Below, one piece after another: positions 33,166 to 40,597 of a stretch of 64,000 nucleotides of DNA; positions within the stretch are counted from its first letter, which is position 1; each line of letters opens with the position of its first letter. The stretch is from Ghiorsea bivora (GTDB lineage: Bacteria > Pseudomonadota > Zetaproteobacteria > Mariprofundales > Mariprofundaceae). The notes beneath the pieces are model-generated. The model worked only from the letters and a program-made list of their open reading frames with translations, made no database searches and was not told where the DNA came from. The stretch covers positions 23,501 to 87,500 of the forward strand of contig NZ_JQLW01000012.1 of NCBI RefSeq assembly GCF_000744415.1, given 5' to 3'. Position numbers and translations under genes: made by a program.

Positions 33166-34949
33166 GCAAGGTCTCCTTCAATCTGGCGCTCATTTTTAAG
33201 GTGTTTTCTATAAATTTGGTACTGTACCCATAAACCTGTCATGAGCACAGTTAAAATAGGACCAATAGAAGCCAAGGATAAGATACCAAAACCTTCAATT
33301 GCATCCACAGCATTACCTAATCCTAAACCCATGGCCAACACCAAAGGCACGGTGACAGGGCCAGTGGTTACACCTGCACTATCCCATGCAACATTCACAA
33401 ATTCCTCGGTGGAAAACCAAGTGAGCACCAATGCTAAGCTATATAAAGGGATTAAAAACCATGATAAAGGTAAACCCAAAACAATTTTAACCACACCGAG
33501 TGCAATGCCACAAGCTACACCAAAAGCAACAGCATAAATGAGTAGTTTTTTCTCAAATGCACCATTGGTTAATGTTTCTACGGTATTGCCCAATGCATTC
33601 AGCGCAGGCTCAGCCACGGTAGCACCAAAACCAAGCAACCAAGCAAAGATTAAAGCAATGGTAAAACCAATTGTCCATGTATAGATGGGTGATTCTTTCA
33701 CGCTTTCAATCACTGCAAATGCAGATGATAAGAGTGCGCCGGCTTGTTCGCCAAGCAATGATAAACCAAAGCGAAGCCCAATGCTAAATATAATCATACC
33801 CAATACACATAAGATAATACCATAAATAATAATACCGGGTGTTGGTAACTTTTCACGCAATACCAAACGCAGAACCAACATTAAGAATACAACCAATGGT
33901 ACAATGGCTTGTAAGCCTGATAAGATTTCTGTGCTAGGGCTTGTTTGGTACCAAGCAGGTATCGTTGTAGATGCAATGTGTGTGCTATGTAATGCAGCAT
34001 CGATAATGGCTTCGGGGGTGGTGGTTGAAGCTACAAAAATAGTGAGCAACATGACACCAATAATAGGGAATAAGGATGCAAGTGTAACAATACCAAAACC
34101 TGATAAGGCACTATTGCCGCGACCAGCAGTTGAAGCAATGCCAATACCAAGGGCTAAGACCAAGGGTACAGTAACGGGGCCTGTGGTAACAGCGCCGCAA
34201 TCCCAAGCCAAACCGAGCACTTTGGCGAGTTCATCATCTTGCATCAACCATATAGTCAGCAATAAGGCGGGTGTTAATGAGCCATAAATAAATGGTTTAA
34301 GGCTCCAACCGTACAATAAACGCAATGTGCCAAGAACAACGGCAAAACCTACACCCAAACCTACAATAAGCACCAATGTGCCGCTCCATTCATTGAGCAT
34401 GGTGTACAAATAGGGTGCGTTTTGTACTTTGAGAATACTGCCTGCAGCTTGCAGTGCACCAATTGCAGGTTCGGCAAATGTAACACCGATACCGAGCATA
34501 AAGGCAATCATGAGTACAATGGGTAGCGACACTTTGGCAGGTAGGTTTTGCCCAATAACTTCACCAAAAGGCATTAAACCTTTGTTCAACCCCTCCATAA
34601 ATAACATTAAACCAATGATGACGGCGAGCAAACCTGAAGCAATCATCACAGGGGCACTCACGGCTTGGTTAAGCACGAGAATTTGGAACAGTATTAAATA
34701 GACTGCCAAGGGGATAACAGCTTTGGCTTGTTCAAGGAAACGACTGCTGATGTAAGGCGCAAGTAAACGGTATATATCAATGCCGCGTAAGGACACGCAG
34801 TTTTTCTTATTGTTTTTTTTCTTAAAGGCTTGTTGTTTTTTTGCAAAATCATTGAAACTCACAATATTCTGCCGTAGGGAAATATGGCGAATCAATTTAC
34901 CATAACGAATCTTTTGACCTTGTTCAGGTATATTGTCCTTGTTAGACAT
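33162..34949 (-). CDS. DUF1538 membrane protein with internal duplication (putative transporter)
   Basis: A 595-residue polytopic protein. After a basic ~60-residue cytoplasmic head it contains two homologous halves. Each has an acidic membrane motif (GVTFAEPAIGAL at ~155; GATVAEPALNAL at ~442) and a loop near its end (WDCGAVTTGPVTVPLVLALG at ~249; WDSAGVTTGPVTVPLVLAMG at ~522). Inverted or tandem duplication with paired reentrant-like motifs is typical of secondary carriers and channels. The substrate is unknown. It is followed with a 4-base overlap by two PII-like genes, an association I have seen for DUF1538. Confidence 0.85.
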   Translation of the reverse strand: MSNKDNIPEQGQKIRYGKLIRHISLRQNIVSFNDFAKKQQAFKKKNNKKNCVSLRGIDIYRLLAPYISSRFLEQAKAVIPLAVYLILFQILVLNQAVSAPVMIASGLLAVIIGLMLFMEGLNKGLMPFGEVIGQNLPAKVSLPIVLMIAFMLGIGVTFAEPAIGALQAAGSILKVQNAPYLYTMLNEWSGTLVLIVGLGVGFAVVLGTLRLLYGWSLKPFIYGSLTPALLLTIWLMQDDELAKVLGLAWDCGAVTTGPVTVPLVLALGIGIASTAGRGNSALSGFGIVTLASLFPIIGVMLLTIFVASTTTPEAIIDAALHSTHIASTTIPAWYQTSPSTEILSGLQAIVPLVVFLMLVLRLVLREKLPTPGIIIYGIILCVLGMIIFSIGLRFGLSLLGEQAGALLSSAFAVIESVKESPIYTWTIGFTIALIFAWLLGFGATVAEPALNALGNTVETLTNGAFEKKLLIYAVAFGVACGIALGVVKIVLGLPLSWFLIPLYSLALVLTWFSTEEFVNVAWDSAGVTTGPVTVPLVLAMGLGLGNAVDAIEGFGILSLASIGPILTVLMTGLWVQYQIYRKHLKNERQIEGDLA

Positions 34950-36681
34950 TTATTGATCCTTGTTGGCAAAGACAAGTGTTTTGCGGATGTTTTTTTGTTT
35001 GATAAGCAGTAAGGCGGGTAAGAATAAGAGCCATAACCATAATGTATATATTGTTTGTTGTTGAGGTTAGGCATCCGCCACTGCTGCCACCGCTGTTTGA
35101 GGCAATGGGTGGGTTAGTGCTACTCAGCACGGGCAATGCTGGGGTTACACCATCTGTTAATTGCCATGTCATATTATCATTGGTTGCTGAAGTATTTGAA
35201 ATCACAAACGTAATTTTGGATAACCCTGTGGGGGGTGTCCATACAGCTTGCCCTGCGTTTAAAGGAATGGGGGTGAGTGAGTAAGCTCCGCCAGCTGTAT
35301 TTTGGCTAAGCACACTAAGTTTTGCTGTGCCTGTTGTGGTAAATGTATAAGTGCCTACAGGGTTTTGAATCAGTTCATATACGGTGGACAAATGTTTTTG
35401 TTTGCCAGAGAAGGGTTGAAGCGCAATAGAAGCATTGCTGCTGATATTGGCACCACCTTGAAATAAATTGTCACCCCAAGCAATAGGGTAGTCGGCACCA
35501 TTTTGGTATTGGGTTATATCAATATTCCAAATGCCAAACTCATGAAACGCGATAGAAAGGGATGAACCTATGTTTTTTAGCGATGTATCTATGGCGGTAT
35601 AGGTATTGTTCCCCGATGTTTGTCCCATTGCTGTGAGAATGTTTTTGATGAGTATATCACCATGTTTATCTGATAAATAACGTATCCAAACAAACCTTCC
35701 ATATTGTTCAAGCCCTGTTGCGGTGAGACCAAAGGAATCAAGGGGAAGTTCGGGGTAATCTTGGCTGCCAGACTCTCGTAAACCATTGCCATTTCTATCA
35801 ATGAAACTTTCACCAAGCGTAAATTGGCTATTGCCATCACTGTCTGTATAAACTTCACCAATATATTGCAAATTATCTTTGATGTTCGGGTATACCTTGT
35901 CTTCCATCCATGTGCTTAGAGACTCTAATACGGCAGGGAATTCGGTACCATCATAACCCATTTGTATGCTATGGAAGAACTCATGGGCAAGTGTGACTTG
36001 TGCAGGGGTAAGTGAGTTGGGGTAAGAAAATTGACTGGTTGAAAAATCATTGTCCAATACCATGTGTGTAAAAACGCTGTTCGGGTATGGTGAACCTGTA
36101 CGCACTTGAGGGTCGCCTGTGACATAACCATAGATGCCAACAGCACCTATATCTAAAAGGTAAATATCATACTTCCCATCACCACCTAAAGTTCCATCAG
36201 AGGGTGGGGCAGTGTAACCCATGGTAGTAGTTTCTTGTGTCCAGACCGTTTCAGCTTCGATGGCAAGTTGGGCAACAAATGCTGCGTTGGCTCGGTTGGC
36301 ATCATTGGGATATGCCGTGTCATCCAAATAATGAAATAAAAAATGCGTGGTTGATAGGGTTGAAAGATTTGGGATTTGCGTGTCAGTATAAAAGTTTACA
36401 CCAGATGGCGGACTACCAATGCCATTGTCTGGGCGTAGTAGCCAAGGATTTACCAAAGCTTGTGTTTCAGGGCTAAGTTGGTTCCAATTGTTTTGCGCAA
36501 GCATAAGCATAGGGGTCAGAGAGCGTGTTGGTGCATGAGTTGAAATAACACCTGTTGCAATTGGGTTTAGTGATTGAAAAAAGGAAGATACGGTTTGCTC
36601 GGTTGTGTTTTGAGCATAGGCAGAAGTATACCCTATAAAGGATAAGCAAATGCTAAGACAAACGTATGAGAAAAAACGCAT
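34942..36681 (-). CDS. Secreted HEXXH metalloprotease-like protein (MXAN_6640 type), 3' end probably frameshifted
   Basis: A 579-residue exported protein: signal peptide ending SAYA-Q near residue 23, a region YDIYLLDIGAVGIYGY, and a zinc-protease motif HEFFH at 233-237 with MEDKVYP downstream, resembling the MXAN_6640 family. Near the C-terminus a Gly-Ser stretch and a cysteine (SGGSSGGC) precede a poor hydrophobic segment. One base out of frame the DNA encodes LWLWLLFLPALLLIKQK and a stop codon directly before the next ATG, so a frameshift near position 35,045 is likely. ATG 36681 (SD AGGAAGG) is preferred to GTG 36687. Confidence 0.75.
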   Translation of the reverse strand: MRFFSYVCLSICLSFIGYTSAYAQNTTEQTVSSFFQSLNPIATGVISTHAPTRSLTPMLMLAQNNWNQLSPETQALVNPWLLRPDNGIGSPPSGVNFYTDTQIPNLSTLSTTHFLFHYLDDTAYPNDANRANAAFVAQLAIEAETVWTQETTTMGYTAPPSDGTLGGDGKYDIYLLDIGAVGIYGYVTGDPQVRTGSPYPNSVFTHMVLDNDFSTSQFSYPNSLTPAQVTLAHEFFHSIQMGYDGTEFPAVLESLSTWMEDKVYPNIKDNLQYIGEVYTDSDGNSQFTLGESFIDRNGNGLRESGSQDYPELPLDSFGLTATGLEQYGRFVWIRYLSDKHGDILIKNILTAMGQTSGNNTYTAIDTSLKNIGSSLSIAFHEFGIWNIDITQYQNGADYPIAWGDNLFQGGANISSNASIALQPFSGKQKHLSTVYELIQNPVGTYTFTTTGTAKLSVLSQNTAGGAYSLTPIPLNAGQAVWTPPTGLSKITFVISNTSATNDNMTWQLTDGVTPALPVLSSTNPPIASNSGGSSGGCLTSTTNNIYIMVMALILTRLTAYQTKKHPQNTCLCQQGSINV

Positions 36682-36714
36682 GAACACCTTCCTGCTTTCA
36701 ATATGGATTAAAGC

Positions 36715-37281
36715 TTAGATGTTTTCTTTCTGAATTTGAAGCAAAATAGGTGCTTTAGGGCTATGTGGCACACAAATTTGTTCGAGTTTGAAATTGTTGG
36801 TGTGTGTATGTTTGTGTTGTAGCCAGGTAATTATTTGCGTCGCTTCTAGGTCACCACCATGATGCCCTGGGTAAAGCATGATACTTAAGCAGCCAAGGGG
36901 TGCTAACAGTTGCAAGCTGTGTTGCAGTGCAATAAGAGTGGTATCAGCATGCGTGATAATACTTTTGTCACCATGTGGCAGCCAACCAAGATTAAACATA
37001 ATGGCTTGAATATGACCATGCACTTCTTCAGGGATATGCTGGTGCATGGTTTCGTGACCGGCCAGAAAAAAACTTTGTTGGCAGGGCTGATGCTCCAATA
37101 ATGTTTTTGTAGCTGTGAGTGCTTGTTGTTGCACATCAAAGCCAAATACATGCCCCGTTTTGCCGACCTGCTTTGCTAAGAATAAAGTGTCAAAACCGTT
37201 GCCTAGTGTCGCATCAATAACGTTGTCACCTTCATGGATGTTGGTTGCTAGCCAAGCTTGTGCAATGTCTGTGAGTCTCAT
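36715..37281 (-). CDS. mnmM: tRNA 5-aminomethyl-2-thiouridine methyltransferase MnmM-like
   Basis: A 188-residue class I SAM methyltransferase of the YtqB/MnmM (rRNA_methylase, PF06962) family, with the SAM site DATLGNGFDTLFLAKQVG (residues ~23-40), GHVFGFDVQ, FNLGWLPHGDKSI and MLYPGHHGG. MnmM methylates nm5(s2)U to mnm5(s2)U at tRNA position 34, replacing the methyltransferase half of MnmC. An MnmC-oxidase-like flavoprotein lies one gene upstream, strongly suggesting a split MnmC pathway. The start overlaps the preceding gene by 4 bases. Confidence 0.85.
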   Translation of the reverse strand: MRLTDIAQAWLATNIHEGDNVIDATLGNGFDTLFLAKQVGKTGHVFGFDVQQQALTATKTLLEHQPCQQSFFLAGHETMHQHIPEEVHGHIQAIMFNLGWLPHGDKSIITHADTTLIALQHSLQLLAPLGCLSIMLYPGHHGGDLEATQIITWLQHKHTHTNNFKLEQICVPHSPKAPILLQIQKENI

Positions 37282-37862
37282 GTTTTTAATGATGATGTTT
37301 CTTGTAAACTCATGATGCGAGTTGCTTGTGTGGAAAAACTTGCTGTTTTGTCTCGGATACGTTCGCGGAAGCGATAGTATACATCCATTAATTTGTTGAG
37401 CGCGACTTTACCGAGTAGGCTTCCAGCATGTAAATGATAAAGTAACGATAGATTATTGCTCTTGCTGCTGCTGACTACAAGATCCCCCTTTAGGATTAGG
37501 TAAACATAGTCAGCATAATCCCCTTTTTTCAAGAGCATAGCACCTTCATGCAAATGAACCTTACGCATATTGTATTTGAGTACGCTTAGCGTTTTAGCAA
37601 GAGGGGTGTAGTTTTCACTTATGATGGGTGTTTCATGCGAAGAAATAACATCGCACCTAAATTTATTAATCAAACCTTGCATTTCCTCTGGGTGTTTATG
37701 AGCCGGAATTTGATAGATTATCCGCGCCGGTATAAATAGTAAGGATTTCATGCCTTGATTGTAAGAAGTGACGCGTAAGTTTTCGGTGAGAAACAGGGGG
37801 TTGGGATGCGAAGCACAAAATCCTTTGAGTTTTTTTCGCGATGTTTGCTGACGCTCTGTCAT
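37278..37862 (-). CDS. Cyclic-nucleotide-binding-domain-like protein without output domain
   Basis: A 194-residue protein. Residues ~95-150 resemble part of a CRP-type cyclic-nucleotide-binding roll (HLHEGAMLLKKGDYADYVYLILKGDLVV, then LLYHLHAGSLLGKVAL). The nucleotide-contacting phosphate-binding cassette is not evident and no helix-turn-helix follows; the C-terminus is a short basic helix. The N-terminal ~90 residues are unrecognised. It could be a regulator that lost DNA binding or an adaptor. It lies between the MnmC-like and MnmM genes and overlaps mnmM by 4 bases. Confidence 0.6.
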   Translation of the reverse strand: MTERQQTSRKKLKGFCASHPNPLFLTENLRVTSYNQGMKSLLFIPARIIYQIPAHKHPEEMQGLINKFRCDVISSHETPIISENYTPLAKTLSVLKYNMRKVHLHEGAMLLKKGDYADYVYLILKGDLVVSSSKSNNLSLLYHLHAGSLLGKVALNKLMDVYYRFRERIRDKTASFSTQATRIMSLQETSSLKT

Positions 37863-37953
37863 GTGAGAGTTCGTTCCTTAATGTCTTTGTATCCAAGTAA
37901 ATGTTAATGCGTGAAGCTTACAGTGGAGGTGTTGCTAATCCTAGTGGTAATTA

Positions 37954-38979
37954 TCACTGGTTAAGCAGATTGGAATACCGGCTGATATCCACTTTTGCAG
38001 GGATAGGGTCGTGTGTTAAGAGTGATTGGGTAAAGAGGTGGCTATACCAAGGGATGAGTAGGCTGCCTCGAGAGCCAAAACCATTAAATATAGCAGTGTT
38101 TTTTTGTTTGGGGTGAAAGCCAATGAAGGGTTGTTTGTCTAAGGTGGTGGGGCGTATGCCTGCTTGATGTTGGGTAACTTTGAAATTGTAGGATGCATGA
38201 AAAAGGCCATTGGCAAATGCCAGAAGTTGCTGTTTGGATGTTTCGAGTTGGGTGGGGGTGGTTATTTTTGTATCAAAAGTTGCACCAATACGGCAAGTTT
38301 TTTTATTCATAGGCAATAGCCATTTGCTTTTGTTGATGATGGCGTCTGGCAGTATGTTTTCTGTATTACAGGTGATGATTTCACCATGGGCAGGTTGTAG
38401 AGGTAGCCATGAAAACAATGGATTGGACATCATGTGATACCCTTCGCAGTAGATAGCTGTTTGTTCAGAATGAGTAGTTTCAACGTTGCGGTAGGTGATG
38501 ATGTTTTGCTGTTTAAAATAAGTATGTAAGGCATCCAGTAAGGTGTTTGTATCCAACCAAGCTGTATGTGTTTGCACAATGCTACCATGTTCTTGTTTGA
38601 GGTTTGTGGTTATGCTCTGTTCTTTGAGATAGTCCTTATATTTATTGTTTTTCAGGCGATTTTTACAGTTTTCTTGCTCTTTTTGTGAATTAAAGAGTCG
38701 AAACATGGTTTTTGTATGGAAGAATGAAACATTAAGGGTGTTTTCGATGTGGTGGTAAAACTGATGTGCAAAGTTTAGCATTTCGGGAGTTTGCTCTGCT
38801 AAAACGAAGCGTTGCCCTGTCACAGGGTTAATAAGCCCTGCGGCAACCCGTGAAGCGCAGGCTTTGTCGCCTGCGAAAATATGCACCTTTTTACCTTGCT
38901 GCAATAATGTCCACGCCAATAGGCAGCCAGCCAAACCGTTGCCCACAACTATTATGCCTTGTCCTGATAGAGTGTTCAT
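37954..38979 (-). CDS. FAD-dependent oxidoreductase, MnmC C-terminal domain-like
   Basis: About 341 residues with the dinucleotide-binding start IIVVGNGLAGCLLAWTLLQQG, a FAD-family segment AAGLINPVTGQRF typical of the MnmC oxidase domain, and a C-terminal GIRPTTLDKQPFIGFHP...FNGFGSRG. The MnmC oxidase turns cmnm5(s2)U into nm5(s2)U in tRNA; a methyltransferase then makes mnm5. Here the MnmC methyltransferase domain is missing, but an MnmM gene lies 673 bases downstream. Glycine/D-amino-acid oxidase is the alternative. ATG 38979 is chosen because it places the FAD motif at the very N-terminus; the frame extends to 39015. Confidence 0.78.
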   Translation of the reverse strand: MNTLSGQGIIVVGNGLAGCLLAWTLLQQGKKVHIFAGDKACASRVAAGLINPVTGQRFVLAEQTPEMLNFAHQFYHHIENTLNVSFFHTKTMFRLFNSQKEQENCKNRLKNNKYKDYLKEQSITTNLKQEHGSIVQTHTAWLDTNTLLDALHTYFKQQNIITYRNVETTHSEQTAIYCEGYHMMSNPLFSWLPLQPAHGEIITCNTENILPDAIINKSKWLLPMNKKTCRIGATFDTKITTPTQLETSKQQLLAFANGLFHASYNFKVTQHQAGIRPTTLDKQPFIGFHPKQKNTAIFNGFGSRGSLLIPWYSHLFTQSLLTHDPIPAKVDISRYSNLLNQ

Positions 38980-39056
38980 GACCGCTAGCATAAACGATGT
39001 GGCGATAGGCAGCAAAAAGCAGTATTGTTGCCAAAATTATAACTAAGGAGTTTATC

Positions 39057-39335
39057 ATGGCAAAAGCATCAGCACGTCACCTTTTGGTGAGTACAGAAGA
39101 AAAATGTTTAGAAGTTAAAGCGGAAATTGAAGCAGGTTTGGATTTTGGTGAAGCAGCTAAGAAATATTCATCATGCCCATCCAAAGCACAAGGTGGCGAT
39201 TTGGGTGAGTTTGGCCCAGGTCAAATGGTTCCTGAATTTGATAAAGTGGTATTCTCTGCAGACATTGGAACTATTGAAGGCCCTGTGCAAACTCAATTTG
39301 GTTACCACTTGTTGGAAGTTACAGCGCGTAGTTAA
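39057..39335 (+). CDS. ppiC: Parvulin-type peptidyl-prolyl cis-trans isomerase
   Basis: A 92-residue stand-alone parvulin, the size of E. coli PpiC, catalysing proline isomerisation in the cytoplasm (no signal peptide). Characteristic segments are SARHLLVSTEEKC, DFGEAAKKYSSCPSKAQGGDLGEFGPGQMVPEF and TQFGYHLLEV. A strong AAGGAG precedes ATG 39057. It is followed 3 bases later by a YcgN-like gene, so the two are co-transcribed. Confidence 0.95.
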   Translation: MAKASARHLLVSTEEKCLEVKAEIEAGLDFGEAAKKYSSCPSKAQGGDLGEFGPGQMVPEFDKVVFSADIGTIEGPVQTQFGYHLLEVTARS

Positions 39336-39338
39336 GAT

Positions 39339-39770
39339 ATGTCAACGTCAGTGCAAACCACTTGGCATGAGCATATCAATGAGGCGGATTGGGAAGCTTT
39401 GTGCGATGGCTGTGGCAAGTGTTGTATGCATAAGTTTGAAGATGAAGATACAGGCGAGATTCTAAGAACGAATGTTGCCTGCAAGCTTTTTGAAGCGAGC
39501 ACATGCCGCTGCACACAATATAAAGAAAGGTTTTCGCAAGTTCCTGAATGTTTGGATATTCGTAAACTTACCGATATAGAAATGTTGTGGTTGCCTGAAA
39601 CATGTGCTTATCGCTTAACATTTGAAGGTAAACCTTTGCCTCAGTGGCATCCGTTGAACAGTGGGGATGCAAGGTCGGTGAATAAGGCGGGGCACTCGAT
39701 GTCTGGTTTGTCGATTTCTGAAGTTGATGTGCCTGAAGATGAAATAGTAGATTATATTTTAACATCTTAG
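39339..39770 (+). CDS. YcgN-family cysteine-cluster protein (UPF0260)
   Basis: A 143-residue soluble protein with two cysteine clusters: CDGCGKCCMHKFED near the N-terminus and CKLFEASTCRCTQYKERF. It also has LPETCAYRL and HPLNSGD, all typical of the UPF0260/YcgN family, which may bind metal or an iron-sulfur cluster. The function is not established. It lies directly after ppiC. Confidence 0.9.
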   Translation: MSTSVQTTWHEHINEADWEALCDGCGKCCMHKFEDEDTGEILRTNVACKLFEASTCRCTQYKERFSQVPECLDIRKLTDIEMLWLPETCAYRLTFEGKPLPQWHPLNSGDARSVNKAGHSMSGLSISEVDVPEDEIVDYILTS

Positions 39771-39809
39771 ATAATAGATGCTAAGCTTGCTTTGTATAAA
39801 AAATGAGGA

Positions 39810-40280
39810 GTGGTTGAACTGAACGTTAAAGAATCTAAGTTTAAACTTCATTTGAGTGGCTGCAAAGAAGGTTTGCAGGCATTACAAGGTTTGGCTGAGC
39901 AAGCTTGCGAAGGGGTTTGTTTAAGTGATATTCAAATCAACCGGATTGCTTTAGCATTGGATGAGTTGTTTGCCAATATTCATGCACATGGTTATGTTAA
40001 TAAGGGTGGTGATATTGAGTGTTCAGCTCGGTGGACTGGGGTGAAAGGTTCTCCGTGTCAGCTGGAAATTAAGTTGCGAGATTTTGCACCAACCATTGAC
40101 GATGTTACAACGTGTAAAGGTGTTTGCCCAGAAACTTTAAAAGAAAACCCTGTAGCTGGTGGTTTAGGTATGCATTTGATTTATGCTATCACGGAAACGT
40201 TTGAGCATATCCCGCTCGAAGATGGCAACCTGTGGCGTTTGGTTTTTAATATTTCAGAAACAAAGGATAAAGAAGTATGA
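39810..40280 (+). CDS. RsbW-like serine kinase / anti-sigma factor (HATPase)
   Basis: A GHKL ATPase of the RsbW/SpoIIAB type, about 156 residues: N-box IALALDELFANIHAHGY with the Mg-coordinating Asn, G1-like LRDFAPTIDD, and G2 GGLGMHLIYAITE. It would phosphorylate the STAS protein encoded next (4-base overlap) and sequester a sigma factor or other target. The start is doubtful: GTG 39810 overlaps the GAGGAG ribosome site itself, while an in-frame CTG at 39819 stands at good spacing from it and would give a protein three residues shorter. Confidence 0.88.
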   Translation: MVELNVKESKFKLHLSGCKEGLQALQGLAEQACEGVCLSDIQINRIALALDELFANIHAHGYVNKGGDIECSARWTGVKGSPCQLEIKLRDFAPTIDDVTTCKGVCPETLKENPVAGGLGMHLIYAITETFEHIPLEDGNLWRLVFNISETKDKEV

Positions 40281-40588
40281 GTCTTCATATTGAAACAGAA
40301 CATGTGGAAAAAGAAGCAACAGTTAGCGTCAAAGGTGATGTGACCATTCAAACATCACCAGAATTACGCAATGCATTGCAGCCTTTGTTTGCCAGTAACC
40401 TCGAAGTTGTTCGTGTGATTCTCAACGATGTAAAATTTATGGATTCATCAGGTATTGCTACATTGGTGGAAGGTTTACAATGGAGCAAAACATCAGGGGG
40501 GCGTTTTGTGCTGGCGGGTTTGAGTGAAACGGTGCGTGATGTGTTTGAGTTGGCAAAACTAGATACGATTTTTGAAATTGAAGGGTGA
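40277..40588 (+). CDS. STAS-domain anti-anti-sigma factor (RsbV-like)
   Basis: A 103-residue single STAS domain with the phosphorylatable serine in FMDSSGIATLVEG. Unphosphorylated, such proteins bind RsbW-like kinases and release their partner; a SpoIIE/RsbU phosphatase such as the one at 30830-32467 would reactivate them. No sigma factor is adjacent: the next gene is ubiD, 9 bases on. The target could therefore be something other than sigma. Confidence 0.92.
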   Translation: MSLHIETEHVEKEATVSVKGDVTIQTSPELRNALQPLFASNLEVVRVILNDVKFMDSSGIATLVEGLQWSKTSGGRFVLAGLSETVRDVFELAKLDTIFEIEG

Positions 40589-40597
40589 TTTTATTTC

